A DNA stretch of 46,789 nt from Prochlorococcus sp. AG-424-A03 (GTDB taxonomy: Bacteria; Cyanobacteriota; Cyanobacteriia; PCC-6307; Cyanobiaceae), in the NCBI GenBank assembly GCA_003213375.1, contig QCNA01000006.1, positions 1 through 46,789 of the forward strand, given 5' to 3'. This document shows, one piece after another, positions 11,781 to 22,600 of the stretch (position 1 is the stretch's first letter; every line of letters starts with the position of its first letter). The notes under the pieces were generated by a model. That model was given only the letters and a program-made list of their open reading frames with translations. It ran no database searches and was not told the origin of the DNA. The position numbers and the translations under genes were made by a program.

Positions 11781-12103
11781 TTTTGATATTTACCAAATTG
11801 ATCATTATATAAATCATCTTCGACTTCTTTACCAATAACAATATTCAAATCTGACTTGGGGTATGCTACACACAAAAGTGCAAATCCCTTTTCTCGTAGA
11901 TCATCATTTAATCCCATAGCATCTTCCTGATCTACGGATCCTTCCAATATCATGGATGCACAATCAGTACAAACTCCTGAACAACAACTACTTGGTAAAT
12001 CTATTCCATTCATTTTTGCCGCTGAAATAATATCTTGATCCTCAGAACATAAAAAACTAAAAGTCTTTTGCTCAAATTGAACTTTGATATTGTATTCAGG
12101 CAT
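11777..12103 (-). CDS. Plant-type [2Fe-2S] ferredoxin
   Basis: A 108-residue electron carrier. The cluster ligands are Cys40, Cys45, Cys48 and Cys78, giving the C-x4-C-x2-C-x29-C spacing of plant-type ferredoxins, within SCCSGVCTDCASM and FALLCVAYP. It is longer than photosynthetic PetF, with a C-terminal tail of about 20 residues (KEVEDDLYNDQFGKYQK), so it is probably a paralogue with a separate partner. It starts 16 bases after the ATP synthase gamma stop on the same strand and overlaps the 63-residue gene. Function beyond electron transfer is unknown. Confidence 0.88.
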   Translation of the reverse strand: MPEYNIKVQFEQKTFSFLCSEDQDIISAAKMNGIDLPSSCCSGVCTDCASMILEGSVDQEDAMGLNDDLREKGFALLCVAYPKSDLNIVIGKEVEDDLYNDQFGKYQK

Positions 12104-12119
12104 ATCCTAAATCTTATTG

Positions 12120-13070
12120 CTAAACTGCTGAACCTCCTACAACTTCTAATATTTCTTGTGTAATAGCTGCTTGTCTGGCTTTGTTATAGGTTAGATTCAA
12201 CGTACTTGCTAATTCTTTAGCATTATCACTTGCATTATTCATAGCAGTCATCCTGCAAGCGAGTTCTGAAGCTGCCGACTCTTGAAGAGCTCTTAGTACC
12301 TGATTCTGTAAATATAATGGTAATAAGGAATCTAATAGTTGATCAGGACTTTGTTCAAAAACAATATCTGATGGCAACTTCTCTGAATCACTTTTTTCAA
12401 TATTTGATTTTTCAACAAGTAATTTACTATCTTTTGTAGTCAACCTAAAAATTTCATCGTTTTCCTCAGCGATTCCTTGAGGGTCAAGTGGCAATAGTGT
12501 TTGAACGACAGGGGCACAGCTAACTAAAGTGATGAATTTCGTGTAAATAATTTCCACCCTATCAGAATTTTCTGAAAGAAATTCGGCTAAAATCTCATTT
12601 GTAACTCCTTCAGAATCCTTGACTGTGGGTACCTGTTCTAATTCTTTGAAAGTACTTTTAATTACATATCTATCCTTTCTATTTTGAAAATATCCTATGG
12701 CTTTCTTCCCTACCAAAATTAAATTTGGCTGATACCCTTGTTTGACTAATTCTGCGTATCTTATTTCTACCTTTTTTATAATATTTGTATTATAACCACC
12801 GCATAAACCTCTATCCGCAGTTATACAAACCAAGGAGATACTCTTTACTTCTCTCTTGGATAATAGAGGAGAGTCGACAGCCTCAAATTGTACTCTTGAT
12901 TGAATATTTTCTAAGACTCGTGCAAGTTTATCTGCAAAAGGTCTACTTTTAAGAACTTGATCTTGAGCTCTCCTAACTTTTGCAGCTGCAACAAGTCTCA
13001 TGGCCTCCGTTATTTTTCTTGTATTTTTAACGGAAACGATTCGATCTCTAATCTCTTTAAGATTTGCCAT
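12120..13070 (-). CDS. atpC: ATP synthase F1 subunit gamma
   Basis: A 316-residue rotating central shaft (atpG in E. coli). The N-terminal helix [34 protein letters not shown] and the C-terminal helix [21 protein letters not shown] are the classic gamma ends. Between residues about 196 and 240 is the extra segment typical of cyanobacterial and plastid gamma ([16 protein letters not shown] onward). It has no cysteine pair of the kind used for thioredoxin control in chloroplasts. It follows atpA by 18 bases. Confidence 0.98.
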   Translation of the reverse strand: MANLKEIRDRIVSVKNTRKITEAMRLVAAAKVRRAQDQVLKSRPFADKLARVLENIQSRVQFEAVDSPLLSKREVKSISLVCITADRGLCGGYNTNIIKKVEIRYAELVKQGYQPNLILVGKKAIGYFQNRKDRYVIKSTFKELEQVPTVKDSEGVTNEILAEFLSENSDRVEIIYTKFITLVSCAPVVQTLLPLDPQGIAEENDEIFRLTTKDSKLLVEKSNIEKSDSEKLPSDIVFEQSPDQLLDSLLPLYLQNQVLRALQESAASELACRMTAMNNASDNAKELASTLNLTYNKARQAAITQEILEVVGGSAV

Positions 13071-13088
13071 GGTATCTCCTAAATAAAT

Positions 13089-14618
<1,530 letters not shown>

Positions 14619-14636
14619 TTAAGGTTGATTAAAAAT

Positions 14637-15179
14637 TTACTTGGAAAGGGATAAGCCAAGTTTTCTTATTTGTGAAGCAAGAGAAGCATCAATTACTTTT
14701 GATCCTACACTGGCGACGAAACCACCAATAAGAGATGGGTCGATTTTAGTTACAAGTTCTAATTTTTCAGTTCCAGCAATATTGATGACCTTTTTGGTAA
14801 TTAAACCTTTCTGTTCATCAGTAAGCTCGACTGCAGAAGTAACAGTTGCCAAAGCAATATTACTATTTTCTCGGTAAATCTCTAAAAATCTATCAAGAAT
14901 TGAAGTAAGGATTCCAATTCTTTGCCTATCAGCCAATAATTTTAAGAAATTCAATAAAGAAGAATTAACCTTTTCTGAAAAAATTTCATTAATGATTTTC
15001 TTCTTAGCATCTGTCTCTAAAATGGGAGAGGATAGTGCCTTCTCCAGTTCAGGGGAATCATTTATTAATTCCAAAAGTTGTTTAACTTCAGAAACCATCT
15101 CTTCAGTTTGCGATTTTTCATTCACAACTTGAAGTAATGCCTCTGCGTATGGTGTAGTAACTGAATTTAAAATTGGCAT
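14637..15179 (-). CDS. atpD: ATP synthase F1 subunit delta
   Basis: A 180-residue peripheral-stalk subunit (atpH/OSCP type) linking the b/b' stalk to the alpha subunits. The N-terminus VTTPYAEALLQVVNEKSQ and the C-terminal LVTKIDPSLIGGFVASVGSKVIDASLASQIRKL are characteristic. The ATG shares one base with the stop of atpF, indicating translational coupling. Identity follows from both sequence and operon position. Confidence 0.95.
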   Translation of the reverse strand: MPILNSVTTPYAEALLQVVNEKSQTEEMVSEVKQLLELINDSPELEKALSSPILETDAKKKIINEIFSEKVNSSLLNFLKLLADRQRIGILTSILDRFLEIYRENSNIALATVTSAVELTDEQKGLITKKVINIAGTEKLELVTKIDPSLIGGFVASVGSKVIDASLASQIRKLGLSLSK

Positions 15180-15691
15180 TAGTTTACCTCAATATTTTTA
15201 ATTGATTGAGTTACCAGATTTTCTTGAGTTGTTTTATCAAGCCGATTTGGGAGAGAATCTAAAGCTTTCTTAATTGCCAGTTCTACAGCTTCTTTTCGAA
15301 GTTGAGAAATTGCTCTGGATGCTTCAGAACTCTCATCAGAGATTGCACTTTGTTTAATTCGTGCCATCTCCTCTATCGCTTTTTTCTCACTTTCCATTCT
15401 GATTGATTCAGATCTTTTAAGAGAATCTGCTTTTATTTGAGAAGCTTTTTCTTCTGCTGAAGATAAATCTTTCTTCGCCTTTTCTAAAGCTTGAGTTGCA
15501 TTTAGGAGTCGATCTTCAGCATCTTTTAATTCAAGAAGGATTCCTTCTCTCCTTTTTTGAAGCATTTTACCTAGAAAACCTGGCAAAAATTTATAAAGAC
15601 CGAAAACTACTACAGCCCAATTAAGGATATTGGTTTCGAATAAATTGAAGTTCAATCCAAAACCTTCTGTAGCTAAAAGAGTTAAATTCAT
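15179..15691 (-). CDS. atpF: ATP synthase Fo subunit b
   Basis: A 170-residue stalk protein with one N-terminal membrane helix ([26 protein letters not shown], residues about 16-41) and a long charged helix with coiled-coil character ([31 protein letters not shown]). It pairs with b' in cyanobacteria and plastids. It overlaps atpG by four bases and atpD by one base, the expected order G-F-D. Confidence 0.95.
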   Translation of the reverse strand: MNLTLLATEGFGLNFNLFETNILNWAVVVFGLYKFLPGFLGKMLQKRREGILLELKDAEDRLLNATQALEKAKKDLSSAEEKASQIKADSLKRSESIRMESEKKAIEEMARIKQSAISDESSEASRAISQLRKEAVELAIKKALDSLPNRLDKTTQENLVTQSIKNIEVN

Positions 15692-16149
15692 TTTTCAAGA
15701 ATCAATCTATTAACAATAAGTTCGCTTAGATCATCAGCCTGTTTAGAAAGTTGATCACGAGCAGCAGACGTCTGACTTTCAATTTCTAGTCTTGCTTTTT
15801 CTTTTGAAGCATTTGCTTCATTGTTGGCAAGTTCTAGTGCTTCCTTATAAAGCTTGTCAGACTCATTCTCAGCTTCGCTCACAATTCTTTGGGCTTCTGT
15901 ACGAGCACTTTGAAGCTGAGTTAATAAATCAGCTTCTAATTTTTTAACCTCAGAAAGTTTATTTTTGGCCTCAATAATATTATTACTTACAAACTTTTCT
16001 CTTTTTTCTACAACATTGCCAACAGGCTTAAAAAAGAGAGAATTTAATATGTAAGTAAGCGCAACTACTTGTATTGCCATAAGTGGCAAAGTGGCATTTA
16101 TGTCAAATAATCCACCTTCTGTAGCACCAAAAAAATTAAAGGCCAACAT
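15688..16149 (-). CDS. atpG: ATP synthase Fo subunit b'
   Basis: A 153-residue divergent duplicate of subunit b found in photosynthetic organisms. It has a membrane helix near residues 17-45 ([29 protein letters not shown]) and a long Glu/Ala/Lys-rich helix. The following atpF overlaps by four bases. The 68-base gap upstream, toward atpH, contains a stem-loop (16182-16212) described separately. Confidence 0.94.
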   Translation of the reverse strand: MLAFNFFGATEGGLFDINATLPLMAIQVVALTYILNSLFFKPVGNVVEKREKFVSNNIIEAKNKLSEVKKLEADLLTQLQSARTEAQRIVSEAENESDKLYKEALELANNEANASKEKARLEIESQTSAARDQLSKQADDLSELIVNRLILEK

Positions 16150-16181
16150 ATGATTCAGTTGAAGTTAAAAAATTAAATTTA

Positions 16182-16212
16182 AATATTGCTAATAAGGATT
16201 AGAAGCAATATT
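16182..16212 (-). terminator. Stem-loop just after the c-subunit gene (attenuator or mRNA end)
   Basis: AATATTGCT (16182-16190) and AGCAATATT (16204-16212) form a perfect 9-bp stem with a 13-base loop. On the transcribed strand the stem begins five bases after the atpH stop and is followed by an A/U-rich stretch containing six U in a row (TAAATTTAATTTTTTAAC). It could act as a leaky terminator or protect the 3' end of a short atpH message, because c is needed in many more copies than b or b'. The structure is seen; the role is inferred. Confidence 0.5.
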
Positions 16213-16217
16213 AACTT

Positions 16218-16481
<264 letters not shown>

Positions 16482-16540
16482 TTAATACTTTTGATAATCT
16501 TTGTTGTCATACACGCTTGGACATCCTTCTTTTAAGAATG

Positions 16541-16559
16541 GGTCTGATATATTCAGACC
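16541..16559 (-). promoter_or_regulatory. Stem-loop in the atpI-atpH gap
   Basis: GGTCTGA (16541-16547), loop TATAT, TCAGACC (16553-16559): a perfect 7-bp stem with four G/C pairs, an unusually GC-rich structure for this window. It lies midway in the 163-base gap upstream of atpH, in the leader region of the c-subunit message. No U-run follows directly, so a 5' processing or stabilising element fits better than a terminator. Confidence 0.45.
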
Positions 16560-16626
16560 TACGCGATTAGATATTTTGCCAGATTACAGACTCTTTGTAA
16601 AAGCGCCTGAATGTATTAGAAGACAG

Positions 16627-17352
16627 CTAATGATGTTCTTCAACAGCTTCTCCAATGTAATAGGCAGCCAAAGTTGCGAAAATCAATGCCTGAATTGCAC
16701 TAGTAAACAATCCTAGGAACATAACAGGTATTGGGAGAATTAGCGGAACTAAAAAGACTAGAACACCAACAACAAGTTCATCAGCCAAAATATTTCCAAA
16801 TAACCTGAAAGAGAGTGATAATGGTTTCGTAAAATCCTCTAGAATTTTGAAAGGAAGCATAATCGGAGTGGGGTGAACATAGTATTCGAAGTATCTCCAA
16901 CCCTTATTGCTTAAACCTGCATAGAAATAAGAAAGTGAAACCAATAAAGCCAAGGCTATAGTTGTATTGATATCAGCAGTAGGTGCTCCCAATTCTCCAC
17001 TTGGTAACTTAATCAATCTCCAAGGAATTAAAGCTCCTCCCCAATTACTAACAAAGACGAATAAAAATAAAGTACCTATAAATGGCATCCAATCTCTATA
17101 AACTTTTTCACCTATTTGCGTCCTAGCAAGATCTCTTATGTAATCCCAGAGGAACTCAAGCAAGTTTTGAAGGCCTTTAGGATCATTTTCCATCTTTTTA
17201 GTTCCTAGAGAAATAAAAACTAATAACGCTCCTAATAAAATCCAAGATGTTAAAAATACCTGCCCATGTAGTCTGATATTTCCAATTTGCCAATAAAGAT
17301 GTTGACCAACTTCTAATGCTGCAAAATTTGTTAGCAAGGAATTAAAAAACAT
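16627..17352 (-). CDS. atpI: ATP synthase Fo subunit a
   Basis: A 241-residue membrane subunit forming the proton half-channels (atpB in E. coli). It has five to six hydrophobic segments and the essential arginine Arg183 in [20 protein letters not shown]. The N-terminal region with [30 protein letters not shown] is typical of the cyanobacterial/plastid protein. It follows atp1 by 23 bases and precedes atpH by an unusually long 163-base gap. Confidence 0.97.
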   Translation of the reverse strand: MFFNSLLTNFAALEVGQHLYWQIGNIRLHGQVFLTSWILLGALLVFISLGTKKMENDPKGLQNLLEFLWDYIRDLARTQIGEKVYRDWMPFIGTLFLFVFVSNWGGALIPWRLIKLPSGELGAPTADINTTIALALLVSLSYFYAGLSNKGWRYFEYYVHPTPIMLPFKILEDFTKPLSLSFRLFGNILADELVVGVLVFLVPLILPIPVMFLGLFTSAIQALIFATLAAYYIGEAVEEHH

Positions 17353-17375
17353 TTGTTTTGAATAAAAAAATTTAC

Positions 17376-17852
17376 TTAAGAACGTGAAAAATAAAGAATG
17401 AGTGAAGGCTTATAAATGAAAAAACCTATCATTGCAGGAAAAATATCCAAAGATCCTAGCTTGCTCGCAAAAATAAAGAGGCAAACTGGAACTAAAAGTT
17501 GCAATTTTGATACACCTGATGATTCTTTACCAAGTTTCCCTATACTTTTGGCAAGCAAACGTAGGTAAAAAATACCCGCTATTGCACCTATAAAAATACT
17601 AAAACCAAAAGTAAATCCTAGAAAAATTCCAGTTATTGACGCTAATAAAATAGAAACAATAAAAGTAATTCCAAAAATTGTTAATTGCAATTTTGTGTAT
17701 TCATCATTTTGAGATAGCAAATTTTCTATTTGATTGGCAATGTCAGATTTACTTTCTTTGATGATCGAATTATTCAGGGATCGAGGAAATTGAACATTCT
17801 CATTAGAGGGATGCTCAAGTTTTTTTCTATTTGAGTCCACTGATGTGAACAT
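17376..17852 (-). CDS. atp1: ATP synthase-associated membrane protein (Atp1, UncI-like)
   Basis: A 158-residue protein with a polar N-terminus of about 55 residues and four hydrophobic segments from residue 56 on ([42 protein letters not shown] and others). First in the ATP synthase operon directly before subunit a, as in other cyanobacteria. The family is small, poorly conserved and thought to help c-ring assembly. The assignment rests on topology, length and position rather than strong motifs. Confidence 0.85.
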   Translation of the reverse strand: MFTSVDSNRKKLEHPSNENVQFPRSLNNSIIKESKSDIANQIENLLSQNDEYTKLQLTIFGITFIVSILLASITGIFLGFTFGFSIFIGAIAGIFYLRLLAKSIGKLGKESSGVSKLQLLVPVCLFIFASKLGSLDIFPAMIGFFIYKPSLILYFSRS

Positions 17853-17861
17853 AGTTTAGAA

Positions 17862-17919
17862 ACCTCTCTGAATGGTTTGAAGTAAGTATATAAACTCACG
17901 GAATCTATCACGGAGAGGT
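17862..17919. promoter_or_regulatory. Probable promoter region of the atp1 operon
   Basis: On the minus strand a TATACT hexamer (17884-17889) lies about 30 bases upstream of the atp1 start codon and resembles a -10 box; no clear -35 hexamer is seen. The hexamer sits between the arms of a 7-bp inverted repeat, ACCTCTC (17862-17868) and GAGAGGT (17913-17919). The -10 call is plausible; the inverted repeat may be chance. Confidence 0.35.
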
Positions 17920-18040
17920 ACCTTTTAGCTAGTTTTTTTTTATAAAAAATTAATTCTTAAGATTTATGATGAATCTGCAGTCCTTTTTTTACTTTATTCT
18001 TCAAAAATAAAATTTATGAAAAGTCATCTTTTTTATTGCT

Positions 18041-18060
18041 TTAACACTTTAAAGTGTTAA
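18041..18060. repeat. Perfect 20-bp palindrome in the atp1/ftsW divergent gap
   Basis: TTAACACTTTAAAGTGTTAA reads identically on both strands with no spacer. It lies 189 bases upstream of atp1 and 59 bases upstream of ftsW. A perfect ten-base half-site is rare: by my rough estimate about 0.1 expected by chance in a window of this size and composition. It does not fit NtcA, LexA or Fur consensus sequences that I know. It could be an operator for a dimeric regulator or a transcript-end structure. Confidence 0.5.
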
Positions 18061-18118
18061 TAAAAGACTTGGCAAAATCTCAATTAAACGTCTCAATAGT
18101 ACATATACATCTAAAAAA

Positions 18119-19354
18119 TTGGAGATAAGTCAAGAAAAAATAAAATACAAAAGAATTTCTAAAAAGAAAAAAACCTTTAGTTCTAATTACAAAAAAAATT
18201 TTAGCTATTTAACGGAGTCTTTATTTCCCTTACCTTGGACGATATGGCCTTATGAGGCAAAAATCCTCGTTGTTCTCATTGGAATTTGGTCAATATTAGG
18301 AATATGCATTCTTGGATCATCAAGTTGGTGGGTGGCTAGTAGGGAAATGGGAAATTGGGCTTACTTCTTAAAAAAACAAATTATTTGGACAATTCCAGGA
18401 ATTGGTCTATTTTATTTTGTCCTGAATACAAACATTAGAAATCTTTTAAAGTTTTCAAAAATTATTTTTTTTATTTTATTTTTTCTAATATTACTAACCA
18501 ATATTACTGGAATTACAGTTAACGGATCTTCAAGATGGCTAGTTCTAGGAAATTTACGTCTACAACCATCTGAATTAATTAAGCCTTTTCTAATTCTAGA
18601 AGCTTCTAACCTTTTCGCTCATTGGAATTTGATTAAGAATGATAAAAAATTAATTTCAATATTCTCTTTTGGATTATTAATTTTATTAATACTAAAGCAG
18701 CCTAATTTAAGTACTGCATCATTAACTGGAATTCTTTTTTGGGTAATGGGTTTATGTGGAGGAGTAAAACTAAGTTCTCTCTGCTCATTTGCCTCATTAG
18801 GATTTATTACTGGATGTATTAGCATCCTCAATAACGAATATCAAAAACTTAGAGTTACTTCATTTATTAATCCTTGGAAAGATCAACAGGAAAGTGGATT
18901 CCAATTGGTTCAAAGTTTATTAGCTATTGGTTCAGGTGGTCTATTCGGTCAAGGTTTTGGCTTGTCTATACAAAAATTACAGTACTTACCTTTTATGTAC
19001 ACAGATTTTATTTTTGCCATTTTTGCTGAAGAATTTGGTTTGTTAGGGTGTACTTTATTCCTAGGTTTTCTAGCAGTTTTCTCTTATATAACAGTAAGAA
19101 TTGCTCTAAAGTGCAGGAACAACTATACAAAATTAGTTTCTATTGGATGTGGTGTATTGTTGATAGGTCAATCAATAATGCATATTGCTGTAGCAACAGG
19201 CTCTATGCCTACTACTGGCTTACCACTACCTTTCATTAGTTATGGTGGGAATTCATTAATCGCATCATTTTTTATTGCAGGGATGTTACTGAGATGTTCA
19301 TTAGAATCTACAGGCTTCATAGGTATAATTAGTACACGAAAGACTCTTAATTAG
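18119..19354 (+). CDS. ftsW: Cell division glycosyltransferase FtsW (SEDS family)
   Basis: A 411-residue polytopic membrane protein of the FtsW/RodA/SpoVE family that polymerises septal peptidoglycan. About ten hydrophobic segments start at residue about 52; conserved SEDS segments include NGSSRWLVLGNLRLQPSEL, GFQLVQSLLAIGSGGLFGQG, DFIFAIFAEEFGLLGC and GLPLPFISYGGNS. The frame is open from 18053 but has no ATG before the first membrane segments, so the start is probably TTG at 18119 (MEISQEKIKYKR), giving a basic cytoplasmic tail. FtsW rather than RodA is favoured by family resemblance but is not proven from sequence alone. Confidence 0.87.
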   Translation: MEISQEKIKYKRISKKKKTFSSNYKKNFSYLTESLFPLPWTIWPYEAKILVVLIGIWSILGICILGSSSWWVASREMGNWAYFLKKQIIWTIPGIGLFYFVLNTNIRNLLKFSKIIFFILFFLILLTNITGITVNGSSRWLVLGNLRLQPSELIKPFLILEASNLFAHWNLIKNDKKLISIFSFGLLILLILKQPNLSTASLTGILFWVMGLCGGVKLSSLCSFASLGFITGCISILNNEYQKLRVTSFINPWKDQQESGFQLVQSLLAIGSGGLFGQGFGLSIQKLQYLPFMYTDFIFAIFAEEFGLLGCTLFLGFLAVFSYITVRIALKCRNNYTKLVSIGCGVLLIGQSIMHIAVATGSMPTTGLPLPFISYGGNSLIASFFIAGMLLRCSLESTGFIGIISTRKTLN

Positions 19355-19436
19355 TTAGAATTTATAGGATTAAAGTCAAGCTATCGAATCATTTAATTTA
19401 GTTATTTCAGAATTATCTCAAAAGGGTAATCTGCTT

Positions 19437-20093
19437 ATGCATAATGGCCTTGATAACCCTGGACCATTTACTATATTTTTGGTTTTCAGCGCAGGACTTT
19501 TAACAAGTCTTGGCCCATGCTCATTATCATTACTACCAATCACTATTGCTTATATAGGAGGAACAGAGAAAAATAAATTTAAACTTATTAGTTTTTCAGG
19601 AGGAGTCGTTTTTTCACTCGTTGCGCTTGGTGCTGCCAGTGGATTCTTAGGCAGGATATATGGGCAAATCCCATCCTTTTTCACTTCGATGGTTGCCTTG
19701 ATAGCAATAATAATGGGTTTAAATTTACTAGGTATTCTGAAGTTTCAGTTCCCGAATGGACCTGATATAAAAATAGTTGAAGATAAAATACCAACATTTA
19801 TAGCACCATTTGCTATCGGGGCTACTTTTGGACTAGCTTCTTCACCTTGCATTACTCCAGTTTTAGCAACTCTTCTAGCTTGGGTATCGCAAGCTAAAAA
19901 TCCAACAATATCTATTATTTTTTTATTTTTCTTTGGGATAGGCCAAGTAACCCCATTAATTATTGCAGGAGCTACTGCAGAAAACTTAAAACAATTTTTA
20001 GCACTTAGAAAATTTAGTCAAATAATTCCGACTTTAAGTGGGATATTTTTAATTTCTCTAGGGTTATTAAATTTATTATCAAATTGGATTTGA
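19437..20093 (+). CDS. ccdA: Thiol:disulfide transporter CcdA (cytochrome c maturation)
   Basis: A 218-residue protein with six hydrophobic segments that carries reducing equivalents across the thylakoid membrane so that apocytochrome c thiols can accept haem. The two redox cysteines sit in the duplicated motifs SLGPCSLSLLP and ASSPCITPVLATLLAW, each Pro-Cys within a membrane helix as expected. It ends directly before ccs1 (TGA immediately followed by ATG), so both System II maturation components are co-expressed. Confidence 0.93.
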   Translation: MHNGLDNPGPFTIFLVFSAGLLTSLGPCSLSLLPITIAYIGGTEKNKFKLISFSGGVVFSLVALGAASGFLGRIYGQIPSFFTSMVALIAIIMGLNLLGILKFQFPNGPDIKIVEDKIPTFIAPFAIGATFGLASSPCITPVLATLLAWVSQAKNPTISIIFLFFFGIGQVTPLIIAGATAENLKQFLALRKFSQIIPTLSGIFLISLGLLNLLSNWI

Positions 20094-21380
20094 ATGATTT
20101 TTTTTAAGAATCTAATATTAAAAATATCAAGTTTAAGATTCGCTATATCATTGATAATTTTCATAGCTATTACAAGCGGCATAGGGACTTTTATACCTCA
20201 AGGTAGTAATAATAAATTTTATATTGATAATTTCGATAGTGCTCCCATTTTTGGATATTTAGATGGAGAAAAAGTCTTAAAACTTCAATTGGATCACATA
20301 TATACAAGCTTTTGGTTTTTATTTGCTTTAATTCTTCTTTGCATTTCTCTAGCAGCTTGTAGTTTCAGGAGGCAAATCCCTGCATTAAAAGCTTCATTAA
20401 AATGGATTGAATACAACAGCGAAAAAAAATTTAGCAAACTGCAACTAACTACAAGTCATCCAATCAATCAAGATGGAGAACATATATCAAAAGTAGATTT
20501 ATTACTTAAAAAAAGAGGATGGAAAACATACAAATTTAAAAGTCATATTTCTGCAAGAAGGGGTTTAATTGGGAAAATCGGTCCTTTAGTTGTACATATA
20601 GGATTAATAGTCTTACTTATAGGTTCAGCATATGGAAGTTTTACAAGTCAAACAAAAGAACAATATTTACTGCCTGGAGAAAGTTTGGATCTTGTTAATG
20701 AGAGCACAAACTCAAAAGCAAATGTAAAATTGGTTGATTTTTCTATAGAACGAGAAAGTGATGGTGTACCCAAACAGTTTATTTCAAAATTAAATTTTTC
20801 TTCTAAAGATTTAAATCTAAATGAAATAAAAACCACCAAAGTTAATCACCCCATCAGGTTTAAAGGATTAACTATTTATCAAGCAGATTGGGCAATATCA
20901 AATGTTGTTTTGGAAATAGATAATATCCTTTATCAATTACAATTAAAGGAAATTCCCGAAATCGGTAATCAAGTTTGGGGAGTTTTAATTGAATTAGGAT
21001 CAGAGACTAAAAAAAATTTCCTTTTAACAATAGATAATGAAAATGGTCCACTTAAAATTTCGAATATAGAAAATTTTTCCGGGATTAATCTCTATATCAA
21101 TGACAATCCTTTAGAAGTTAATTCTTCAAGAGTTTCTCTGAAAAAAATAATTCCCAGTAGTGGTTTAATAATAAAAAATGATCCGTCTATACCATTTATT
21201 TATTTTTCTTTTATTTTAATAATTTTTGGAACAATAACAAGTCTTATACCAACTAACCAATTATGGATTCTTGTAAATAAAGAATCACAAAAGTTATTTA
21301 TTGGAGGCCTTAGCAATAAAAATCTGGTTGGTTTTAAAAAAGAATTTTTTAAATTATCAGAAGAAATAAAAAAATTTTAA
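20094..21380 (+). CDS. ccs1: Cytochrome c biogenesis protein Ccs1/ResB
   Basis: A 428-residue System II component that works with CcsA to deliver haem to apocytochromes c. Visible features are membrane segments near residues 15-33 ([21 protein letters not shown]), 65-82 and 158-178 ([22 protein letters not shown]), a large lumenal region of about 180 residues, and a final membrane segment ([21 protein letters not shown]). The GTFIPQ and PLVVHIGL motifs are typical. It directly follows ccdA with no gap. Its stop overlaps that of queF by four bases. CcsA itself is not in this window. Confidence 0.93.
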   Translation: MIFFKNLILKISSLRFAISLIIFIAITSGIGTFIPQGSNNKFYIDNFDSAPIFGYLDGEKVLKLQLDHIYTSFWFLFALILLCISLAACSFRRQIPALKASLKWIEYNSEKKFSKLQLTTSHPINQDGEHISKVDLLLKKRGWKTYKFKSHISARRGLIGKIGPLVVHIGLIVLLIGSAYGSFTSQTKEQYLLPGESLDLVNESTNSKANVKLVDFSIERESDGVPKQFISKLNFSSKDLNLNEIKTTKVNHPIRFKGLTIYQADWAISNVVLEIDNILYQLQLKEIPEIGNQVWGVLIELGSETKKNFLLTIDNENGPLKISNIENFSGINLYINDNPLEVNSSRVSLKKIIPSSGLIIKNDPSIPFIYFSFILIIFGTITSLIPTNQLWILVNKESQKLFIGGLSNKNLVGFKKEFFKLSEEIKKF

Positions 21381-21386
21381 TTTCTT
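21361..21386. terminator. Possible bidirectional terminator at the ccs1/queF junction
   Basis: AAGAAAT (21361-21367) pairs with ATTTCTT (21380-21386), and the A/T-only interior can extend the stem after one mismatch. It spans the overlapping stop codons of ccs1 and queF. The run on either strand is T-rich but without a clean tract, and the stem has only one G/C pair, so confidence is limited. Confidence 0.35.
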
Positions 21387-21787
21387 TTCTGCCCACTAAA
21401 AATATCTAACTGCATAGAAACATTCCCTCTGGGGTTAAATGCAGCATTTAAATGTATCCAATGAGGTGAACCTTTATTCACCAAATCATCCATAATTCTA
21501 TTCACAACTTCCTCATGTGATATTTTTATATCTCTAAAATTATTAATATAAAGCTTTAAAGACTTCAACTCATAGACTCTCAAATTAGGTTGATAAGTAA
21601 TATTTAGCTTTGCAAAATCTGGATATCCAGAAAAAGGGCACTTACATGTAAATTCAGGTAACTGAATAGAAATTTCATAAATTCTTTTTTTGTTCGGATT
21701 ATCGAAACAAATTATTTTTGATTCTTCAATAATTCTTTCACCATATAGCGGTCTTTGAGTCGAATCTTCTAATTTAGCAGTATTCAT
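21377..21787 (-). CDS. queF: NADPH-dependent 7-cyano-7-deazaguanine reductase
   Basis: A 136-residue unimodular QueF that reduces the nitrile preQ0 to preQ1 for queuosine tRNA modification. The catalytic cysteine is Cys50 and the acid Asp57 in the segment [12 protein letters not shown], and the family motif appears as [14 protein letters not shown], with [16 protein letters not shown] near the C-terminus. Length fits the short, B. subtilis-like subfamily. It is divergent from the orf81-glnB pair and convergent with ccs1. Confidence 0.93.
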   Translation of the reverse strand: MNTAKLEDSTQRPLYGERIIEESKIICFDNPNKKRIYEISIQLPEFTCKCPFSGYPDFAKLNITYQPNLRVYELKSLKLYINNFRDIKISHEEVVNRIMDDLVNKGSPHWIHLNAAFNPRGNVSMQLDIFSGQKRN

Positions 21788-21909
21788 TTTTAGTAGAACT
21801 TTTTAATAAACCTATATAAAAGCTATATATAAAGATAAAAATTCGCAAAAGTATAAACAAATCTAAGTATTACAATTGACTAAGTCAAAAGCAGTTAAAT
21901 CTTATTTTT

Positions 21910-21953
21910 GTATCAGTTGTAACATTCATAATGTCGGCCAAAAGGTTTATATG
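21910..21953 (+). promoter_or_regulatory. NtcA-like site and -10 box upstream of the orf81-glnB pair
   Basis: GTA (21910-21912), eight bases, AAC (21921-21923) matches the NtcA consensus GTA-N8-TAC except for one base. After 24 bases comes TATATG (21948-21953), a plausible -10, at the spacing seen in class II NtcA-activated promoters. A transcript would start near 21960, leaving a leader of about 15 bases before the ATG at 21975. NtcA control of glnB is well known in cyanobacteria; whether it applies here is inference from one imperfect site. Confidence 0.45.
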
Positions 21954-21974
21954 TGTTTAGTTCGATGAAAATTA

Positions 21975-22220
21975 ATGGACATTTGTTTAATAACTATTGA
22001 TGACAACTTAAATAAATCCCTTCAGCCAAAAAGCGCATTAGGAATGTTATGGCTTCAAACACACTTTGAGAATGATCAGTGGGAAGCTTTGTCAAATAGT
22101 ACAGTAATAATTTCTGAAGAAAATTCCCAACTTTTAATTGAAGACGCTACAAATGCAGGCCTTAATATTGAATGTTTTTCTGATATTTCAATGTTGGATG
22201 TTTTCCCAAAAAACAATTAA
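21975..22220 (+). CDS. Small hypothetical protein upstream of glnB, 81 residues
   Basis: An acidic soluble 81-residue protein (MDICLITIDDNLNKSLQPKS...), no transmembrane segment, two isolated cysteines. The central ALGMLWLQTHFENDQWEALSN looks helical, followed by two beta-alpha-like segments ending in LDVFPKNN. It lies 24 bases before glnB on the same strand, downstream of the NtcA-like promoter, so it is probably co-transcribed with PII. I do not recognise the family. It could be a PII-related regulator or an unrelated passenger. Confidence 0.75.
   Translation: MDICLITIDDNLNKSLQPKSALGMLWLQTHFENDQWEALSNSTVIISEENSQLLIEDATNAGLNIECFSDISMLDVFPKNN

Positions 22221-22584
<364 letters not shown>

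Positions 22585-22600
<16 letters not shown>

Noticed and set aside
16501-16716. 71-codon plus-strand frame over the atpI-atpH gap
   Set aside because: Runs antisense into atpI; the gap is better explained by the stem-loop leader.
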